Positions 58,873 through 64,000 of a stretch of 64,000 nt of DNA are shown here, one piece after another (within the stretch, counting starts at the first letter, position 1; each line of letters begins with the position of its first letter). Source of the DNA: Streptomyces sp. VRA16 Mangrove soil (GTDB taxonomy: Bacteria > Actinomycetota > Actinomycetes > Streptomycetales > Streptomycetaceae); assembly GCF_017377775.1 (NCBI RefSeq), contig NZ_JAFVLN010000028.1, forward strand, positions 22,942 through 86,941, in the 5' to 3' direction. The notes beneath the pieces are model-generated. The model ran no database searches, was not told the DNA's origin, and worked only from the letters and a program-made list of their open reading frames with translations. The position numbers and the translations under genes were made by a program.

Positions 58873-61182
58873 TCAGCCCGCCGGCTCCGTCTCCGTCACC
58901 ACCGCCGCCTGCGGCCTGATCGGCAGCCGGTTCACCGGCCGGCCCGTCGCCGCCCGCACCGCGGAGGCCACCGCCGCCGGGCACGCGACCACCGGGGCCG
59001 CGCTGGCCGCCTTCGCGCCGAAGGGGGCCACGACGTCGCGCTCCTCCACCAGCTTCACGATGCGGATGTCCGGGGCGTCCAGGGAGGTCGGCAGGGCGTA
59101 CCCGGTGAGGTCGGGACGGCGCACGATGCCCTTGGGCGTGCGGAGGTGCTCCGTGAGGGCCGCGCCGACGCCCTGCGTGACGCCCGCCTCGATCCGGGCC
59201 GCCAGCTGGCCGGGGTTGAGGATCCGGCCGACGTCCTGGGCCACCGCCAGCTCCACCACCCGGACCGAGCCGATCTCGATGTCGACGTCGACGACCGCGC
59301 GGATCGCGCAGAAGGCGAGGCCGACGAAGGCGTCGCCCTGCCCGTTCGCGTCCAGCGGCTCCGTCGGGTGCGGACGGCACTGGGCCGTCGCCCACAACTC
59401 CTTGCCGTCCATGGCCTCTTCGACGGTCGTCGACAGGACACCGTCGTACGAGGTGATCTTGCCGTCGGCGATCTGGAGCAGCTCCGTGGACATGCCGAAC
59501 TTGTGCGCCAGGGGCTGGAGCAGCTGCGTGCGGACCATCTTCGCCGCCCGCTCCACCGCACCGCCCGACACCCACGTGTGGCGTCCGCGGCAGCCGGGGC
59601 CCGCCGGGGGCTGGTCGGTGTCGACCGGGGCGACGTGCACCTCGTCGATGCCGAGCGTGTCCTGGACGATCTGCCGGGCCAGGGTCGAGAAACCCTGGCC
59701 GGTCTCGACGGCCGCGCAGATGACCGTGGCGACCCCGTTCTGGACCTTCACCGTCGCCGTGGAGACCTCGTCGGCGCCCTCGGCACCGAGCATGTGCACC
59801 ATGCCGACGCCGTAGCCGACGCCGCGGCGGACCGCGCCGGGCTCGCCCGCGCCCTCCAGGCCGCCGGGCAGCAGCCACTCCTCCTCGGGGGTGTCCTTGG
59901 GGAGCGGCGGGAGCGGGAACTCCCTTACGGCGTCGAGGAGTTCGGCCACCGGTGCCGGGCACGTCACCGTCTGGCCCGTCGGCAGGACGTCACCCGTGGC
60001 GAGGATGTTGCGCAGGCGCAGCTCCGCCGGGTCGACCCCCACCTTCTTGGCCAGCTTGTCCATCTGGGCCTCGTAGGCCGCGCACACCTGCATCGCGCCC
60101 TCGCCGCGGACATGGCCCGACGGCGGGTTGTTCGTGCGCACCGCCCAGCCCTCGATCGAGGCGTGCGGGACGACGTACGGGCCGCAGGCGAAGGCGACCG
60201 CAGCGGCGAGCGCGTCCGACGACGTGTCCGCGTACGCGCCCGCGTCGAGCAGGATCTGCGCCTCCACCTTCACCAACTTGCCGTCCGCGTCCGCGTGATG
60301 GCGGTACCGGAGCAGCGTGGGGTGGCGGTGCGGATGGCCGAGGAAGGACTCCTCGCGGGTCGCCGTGAGCTTGACCGGGCAGCCGGTGCGCAGCGCGAGC
60401 AGGCCCAGCGGGAGGTGGAAGCTCGGGTCCTCGCGGTCGGCGGTGGCGCCGGGGACGCCGGTGACCACGACCTTCACGCGCTCCGGCGCCAGGCCGTAGC
60501 GGGCCGCCGCCGCGTCGCGGTCGCCGTGCGGGTCGGTCGAGGCGATGTACAGCTCCACGCCGCCGTCGGGGCGCGGCACCGCGAGACCGGCCTCGGCGCC
60601 GATGGGCGCCGGGTCCTGGCGGCCGATGCGGTAGAGGCCCTCGACGATCACCTCGCCGGTCGCCTCGGCGTCGCCGTGCACCAGCGGGATGTGCCGGACC
60701 AGATTGCCGTCGGGGTGCAGGGGCTGCGCCGCGAACGACTGCTCCGGGTCGGTCACCGGGTCGAGGATCTCGTACTCGACGATGATCGCCGCCGCGGCCA
60801 TCCGCGCCGTGTCCGGGTGGTCCGCCGCGACCGCCGCGATGGCCTCGCCGTGGTGGCGTACGACGTCGGAGGCGAAGACCGGGCGGTCGGCGGCGCGGTG
60901 GCCGGGCAGCGGGCCGCCGGGGACGTCCTCGTGCGTGACGATCGCACGGACGCCGGGCATCTCGCGCGCGTGAGTGGTGTCGATGGAGAGCACGCGCGCG
61001 TGGGCGTGCGGGGAGCGCAGGATCGCCGCCCACAGCAGACCCTCGGCCCACAGGTCGGAGGCGTACGGGAACGTGCCCTCCGCCTTCGCCGCCGCCTCCA
61101 GCGAGGGCAGTGTCGCGCCGAGGCCGTGCGGGATCTCCTCCGCCCCTGGGGTCACGGGGGCCTCGGTCGTCTCGTTCGTCAC
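58873..61182 (-). CDS. Xanthine dehydrogenase-like molybdopterin-binding subunit (altered active site)
   Basis: 769 residues of the aldehyde oxidase/xanthine dehydrogenase large-subunit family. Domain order is normal: Leu-Arg-Ser-Pro-His-Ala-His-Ala near 55, Ala-Val-Ala-Ala-Asp, Val-Arg-Gly-Glu-Gly-Ala, Leu-Asn-Pro-Gly-Gln-Leu-Ala-Ala-Arg-Ile-Glu-Ala-Gly. But the cofactor loop (usually Gly-Gly-Ala-Phe-Gly-Gly-Arg/Lys-Glu-Asp) reads Gly-Val-Pro-Gly-Ala-Thr-Ala-Asp-Arg-Glu-Asp at 242-252, and the catalytic Glu in Gly-Ala-Lys-Gly-Val-Gly-Glu is Ala728 (Gly-Ala-Lys-Ala-Ala-Ser-Ala). It is the last gene of a three-gene operon with four-base overlaps. Activity is uncertain. Confidence 0.88.
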   Translation of the reverse strand: MTNETTEAPVTPGAEEIPHGLGATLPSLEAAAKAEGTFPYASDLWAEGLLWAAILRSPHAHARVLSIDTTHAREMPGVRAIVTHEDVPGGPLPGHRAADRPVFASDVVRHHGEAIAAVAADHPDTARMAAAAIIVEYEILDPVTDPEQSFAAQPLHPDGNLVRHIPLVHGDAEATGEVIVEGLYRIGRQDPAPIGAEAGLAVPRPDGGVELYIASTDPHGDRDAAAARYGLAPERVKVVVTGVPGATADREDPSFHLPLGLLALRTGCPVKLTATREESFLGHPHRHPTLLRYRHHADADGKLVKVEAQILLDAGAYADTSSDALAAAVAFACGPYVVPHASIEGWAVRTNNPPSGHVRGEGAMQVCAAYEAQMDKLAKKVGVDPAELRLRNILATGDVLPTGQTVTCPAPVAELLDAVREFPLPPLPKDTPEEEWLLPGGLEGAGEPGAVRRGVGYGVGMVHMLGAEGADEVSTATVKVQNGVATVICAAVETGQGFSTLARQIVQDTLGIDEVHVAPVDTDQPPAGPGCRGRHTWVSGGAVERAAKMVRTQLLQPLAHKFGMSTELLQIADGKITSYDGVLSTTVEEAMDGKELWATAQCRPHPTEPLDANGQGDAFVGLAFCAIRAVVDVDIEIGSVRVVELAVAQDVGRILNPGQLAARIEAGVTQGVGAALTEHLRTPKGIVRRPDLTGYALPTSLDAPDIRIVKLVEERDVVAPFGAKAASAAPVVACPAAVASAVRAATGRPVNRLPIRPQAAVVTETEPAG

Positions 61183-62753
61183 GCCTGGCCTCCGTCCTGG
61201 AACAGCTCACCGTGGGCCGGTCCCGCCTGGTGCGGGATCCGGGGTTCTTCGTCGCTCTGTGCGTCGGCGGCGGCCGTCGCGGAAGCCCTGCGCTCGGCGG
61301 CCACCTCGCGCACCGCGTCGAGCACACCGCGGTAGCCGGAGCAGCGACACAGGTTGCCGCACAGCGCCTGGCGGGTCTCCAGCTCGCTCGGGTCCGGGTT
61401 GCCCTCCAGGAGGTCGTGGACCGTCATCGCCATGCCGGGGATGCAGAACCCGCACTGGACCGCGCCGCACGCGCCCAGCGCGCGCTGCACGTCGGAGGGC
61501 TGTCCGTCCTCGGCCAGGCCCTCGACCGTACGGACCTCGCTGCCCGCCGTGGTCGCCGCCGGGACCAGGCAGGAGGCCACGAGCCGACCGTCCACCTGGA
61601 CGTTGCACGCGCCGCACTCGCCCTGCGAGCAGCCGTCCTTGGCGCCCGCGAGGCCGAGCCGCTCGCGCAGCACGTACAGCAGCGACTCGCCGATCCAGGC
61701 GTCCGTGACGGGGCGGTCGGTGCCGTTGACCCGCAGGACGTAGCTGACCAGGGGGTGGTCGTCGTGGAGCGGGGCGGCGTCGGCCACGACGCCGGTGTCG
61801 GTGTCGGTGTCTGTGTCGGCCATGACGCCGGTGTCGGTGGCCGTGTTGTCAGGGTCTGTGTCGTCGGGGTCTGTGTCGGTGACGGTCCCGCCGGCGGCGG
61901 TGTCGGCGGTGTCGGTGGCGGGCGCGGCCGCGGGCCGGTCGTCGTCCGACAGGGTGGCCGCCGCCGCGCTCTCCGGCTGCTCCGGCTCCGGTTCCGGCGG
62001 GACCGGCTGGTCCGGCTCTTCCCTGTGCTCGACGGTCCTGGCGGGCTGCTCGTCGTCCGCGGGAGCCGGCGCCGGCTCCTGCGTCCAGGCCTGCGCGGAC
62101 ACCTCCTGCTCGACCGGCTCCGGCACGACCGGCTCCGGCTCGACCGGTTCCGGCGCGGCCGCGGGCGGCTCGGGCTCCTCCTGCGCGGTGGGCTGCGCCC
62201 ACTCCTGCGTCGCCCAAGGCGCGGGCGCGCCGCCGGGCAGCGTCGCGGGCGGCGTCCTGTCGCCCCACTGGGAGGCCAGCGCGGACGTCGTGAACTCGCC
62301 CGATTCCTCCGGGAGTTCACCGTCGGCCACGGGGATCGACCACTGCCCGGTCTGCCCCTGCGCGGTCTGGGCGGTCTGCGCCGCCGCGGCCCCGTACGGC
62401 TCCTGGTTCGCAGCGGGCCAGGTCACCTGCCGGCCACCGGAATCACCGGCGCCGGTGCTGTTGCCATTGCCGTTGCCGTTGCTGTCGCCGCCGCCGGCAC
62501 CGGTCAGTTCGGGCGGCAGCACCCACACCCCGGTCGCCGCCGGGTCGGTCGCGGCGGCACCCGTGGCCGGGCTCACCGTTATCTGCGGCGGTACGTAGCC
62601 GTGTCCCGGCGCGGCCAGCGGGGCCTCGTCGGGGAAGCCGTCCGGGGGCAGCTGCACGAAGGCCGTGGCGTCGGAGTCGTAGTCGCCCTGGGGCAGCGGC
62701 TGCCAGCCGTCGCCCTGGCCGTGCTGGTCGCGTCCCGGGTACTCGTTCGTCAC
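61179..62753 (-). CDS. 2Fe-2S subunit with very long disordered N-terminus
   Basis: 524 residues from GTG 62753. The last 170 are a normal XDH-type iron-sulfur subunit: Asp-Gly-Cys-Ser-Gln-Gly-Glu-Cys-Gly-Ala-Cys-Asn for the plant-type cluster, then Gln-Cys-Gly-Phe-Cys-Ile-Pro and Cys-Gly-Asn-Leu-Cys-Arg-Cys-Ser for the second cluster. All eight Cys ligands are present. The first 350 are low-complexity Pro/Glu/Ala/Gln-rich and then Asp/Thr-rich with repeats of Thr-Asp-Thr-Asp. Usual family length is 150-200 residues. Translationally coupled on both sides. Confidence 0.9.
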   Translation of the reverse strand: MTNEYPGRDQHGQGDGWQPLPQGDYDSDATAFVQLPPDGFPDEAPLAAPGHGYVPPQITVSPATGAAATDPAATGVWVLPPELTGAGGGDSNGNGNGNSTGAGDSGGRQVTWPAANQEPYGAAAAQTAQTAQGQTGQWSIPVADGELPEESGEFTTSALASQWGDRTPPATLPGGAPAPWATQEWAQPTAQEEPEPPAAAPEPVEPEPVVPEPVEQEVSAQAWTQEPAPAPADDEQPARTVEHREEPDQPVPPEPEPEQPESAAAATLSDDDRPAAAPATDTADTAAGGTVTDTDPDDTDPDNTATDTGVMADTDTDTDTGVVADAAPLHDDHPLVSYVLRVNGTDRPVTDAWIGESLLYVLRERLGLAGAKDGCSQGECGACNVQVDGRLVASCLVPAATTAGSEVRTVEGLAEDGQPSDVQRALGACGAVQCGFCIPGMAMTVHDLLEGNPDPSELETRQALCGNLCRCSGYRGVLDAVREVAAERRASATAAADAQSDEEPRIPHQAGPAHGELFQDGGQA

Positions 62754-63646
62754 GACAGCGCCCTCCCAAGTGCACGTCGGGCCAGCGCGGCGACGGTGCG
62801 CCGCAGATGCAGTACGGCGGGCGGCAGCGCCTCCTGCGTGCCGTCCGGGGCCGGAGCCGGGTCCGGGATGCAGGCCGCGGCGACGTACTCGCCGAACGCC
62901 TGGATCGCCTCCGGCACGAGCGCGCCGCGCTCGCCGTCCCAGTCGATCAGCGAGGCCACCCACTGCTCGGCCTCCAGCGGGCGCAGCGGCATCGGCGCGA
63001 TGGCACCGACCGCGCAGCGCACTCCGCGCCGGGCCGGGTCGAGGACGAGCGCGACAGAAGCGGTCGCCCGCCCGGGGCCGGTACGGCCCGTCGCCTTCAG
63101 GAAGACCTGCGGCGCGTGCAGCAGCGGTACCCGTACGAAGCCGATCAGCTCGCCGGGGCGGAGCATCTCCATGCCCGCGAGCAGGTGCGAGACGGGCACC
63201 TCGCGCCGCGCGCCACCGGGGCCCGCGATGATCAACGTGGCTTCCAGGGCGGCCAGTACGGGCAGCGTGTCGTTGGTCGGGGCGGCCGAGGCGATGTTGC
63301 CGCCGAGCGTGCCCGCGTTGCGGATCTGCGGCGGGCCCGCGGCGCGCGCGGCGGCGGCCATGGCCGGCATGAGCGCCGCGAAGTCGGGGCGGCCCATCCG
63401 GGCGTGGGTCAGTCCCGCGCCGAGCAGCGCGTGCCCGTCCTGGTACTGCCAGCCGCGGATCTCGCTGATCCGGCCGAGCCCGACGAGCGCGGCCGGGCGC
63501 AGGTGACCCGCGTTGACCTGGGCCATGAGGTCGGTGCCGCCGGCCACGGGCACGGCGGCGGGCATCGCGGTGAGCGCCGCGACGGCCTCGTCCAGCGAAC
63601 CCGGAAGTACCGCGGCCTGTGTCGCCTGCGGTGCGTGCGTGGTCAA
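62750..63646 (-). CDS. FAD-binding subunit of the molybdenum hydroxylase
   Basis: 298 residues. I place the start at TTG 63646, where AAGGGG lies eight bases upstream and family similarity begins (Leu-Pro-Gly-Ser-Leu-Asp-Glu-Ala-Val-Ala-Ala-Leu). FAD motifs are Val-Ala-Gly-Gly-Thr-Asp-Leu and Asn-Ala-Gly-Thr-Leu-Gly-Gly-Asn-Ile-Ala-Ser. The frame stays open further upstream to 63904 but there the sequence is not family-like. First gene of the FAD / 2Fe-2S / Mo operon, with GTGA overlaps. Confidence 0.9.
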   Translation of the reverse strand: MTTHAPQATQAAVLPGSLDEAVAALTAMPAAVPVAGGTDLMAQVNAGHLRPAALVGLGRISEIRGWQYQDGHALLGAGLTHARMGRPDFAALMPAMAAAARAAGPPQIRNAGTLGGNIASAAPTNDTLPVLAALEATLIIAGPGGARREVPVSHLLAGMEMLRPGELIGFVRVPLLHAPQVFLKATGRTGPGRATASVALVLDPARRGVRCAVGAIAPMPLRPLEAEQWVASLIDWDGERGALVPEAIQAFGEYVAAACIPDPAPAPDGTQEALPPAVLHLRRTVAALARRALGRALS

Positions 63647-64000
63647 ACCGGCTGCCCCTTCCCGATGTCCGGCCGCGCGCCAGGCGGCTGTGGTGGTCGC
63701 CGCGTGGAGTGCGGTGTGCCGCGTGACCGCCGTGGCCGCCGTTACGCCTGTTCCGCCGTACGGTACGTGCTGACAGACCGGACGTGGCAACTCTGGCACA
63801 TCTTCCCCGGCGCCCGGAGAGGGGGTCCGGTAGGAGGCTTTCGCCCCTTCCACCTGGGAGATGACCGAAATCTCACCGCATCGCCGGTGCGCACGAATTG
63901 GCACTCTTCGGTGACGTATGAGGTGACGTAAAGGCAGTTGGTGCCGACAGTCGCGTCGCGGGGCGCGAGCGCCCCCACGCCCCGGGCCGGTCCCCGCGGG
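63647..64000. promoter_or_regulatory. Upstream region of the molybdenum hydroxylase operon, with hairpins and a direct repeat
   Basis: No gene I can support. Three small hairpins lie side by side on the minus strand: CACCG...CGGTG (63874-63889), GAGAT...ATCTC (63858-63874) and GGGGC-GAAA-GCCTC (63834-63847). Further upstream a direct repeat GGTGACGTA occurs at 63910-63918 and 63922-63930, 12 bases apart. Likely a structured leader and an operator. Confidence 0.5.

Noticed and set aside
63742..63978. A 78-codon minus-strand frame at the right edge
   Set aside because: It overlaps the hairpin region and has no ribosome site or recognisable family; better read as leader DNA.

Overview
The window is high-GC DNA with dense, mostly intact genes, two tRNA genes, SsgA-like, M6-protease, DUF2510/RDD and DasR-type regulatory elements. 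This points to the conserved chromosomal core of a Streptomyces species. From memory the gene order resembles the S. coelicolor nagE to hpd neighbourhood, but I could not run a comparison. I see no CRISPR array, prophage, transposase or secondary-metabolite cluster.

Layout. 1-7.7 kb: start of an MFS gene, a DUF445 protein and an SGNH hydrolase bounded by two long mirrored repeat arrays, a DUF1707 protein and a three-gene ABC exporter. 7.8-13.6 kb: class A penicillin-binding protein, an SMR exporter behind a guanidine-III-type riboswitch, a GroES-like protein, DUF3618, Bcp peroxiredoxin and an MHS-family transporter. 13.6-15.9 kb: an HNH nuclease remnant, tRNA-Leu, RdgB, a small lipoprotein and RNase PH. 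15.9-20.6 kb: the N-acetylglucosamine PTS locus (one EIIB, three tandem EIIC genes) with DasR-like sites. 20.6-24.4 kb: an MBL hydrolase, a membrane-anchored PemK/MazF-like protein, and the Mec / leader peptide / CysO / CysM cysteine pathway. 24.4-29.6 kb: amino-acid permease, DUF2017, ClpS, and NAD salvage (pncB, pncA). 29.7-39.2 kb: secreted M6 protease, two RDD proteins, SsgG-like cell-division protein, FAD oxidase, TPR protein. 39.3-42.2 kb: a three-gene split nitrile hydratase/thiocyanate hydrolase downstream of hpd, with a divergent Lrp/AsnC regulator. 42.3-46.0 kb: four-gene betaine/choline ABC importer. 46.0-53.9 kb: Lon-like protease, N-acylamino-acid racemase plus GNAT, PucR regulator, DapE-like deacylase plus APC transporter, IclR regulator. 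54.2-58.8 kb: SF2 helicase, MFS exporter, tRNA-Cys, small membrane proteins. 58.9-63.6 kb: a molybdenum hydroxylase operon whose large subunit lacks expected catalytic residues.

Most notable: (1) the guanidine-III-like aptamer before the SMR gene; (2) the split NHase/SCNase trio directly downstream of hpd; (3) N-acyltransferase, racemase, desuccinylase and amino-acid transporter genes that could form a D-to-L amino-acid conversion route; (4) the xanthine-dehydrogenase-like subunit with Ala at the catalytic Glu position and a degenerate cofactor loop, partnered by a 2Fe-2S subunit with a long disordered N-terminus; (5) a dispersed composite repeat (modules A, B and a 70-bp R unit) that forms mirror-image arrays around 688-3593; (6) a sulfur-carrier CysO with a Met-Arg tail after Gly-Gly and a Cys-containing leaderless leader peptide.
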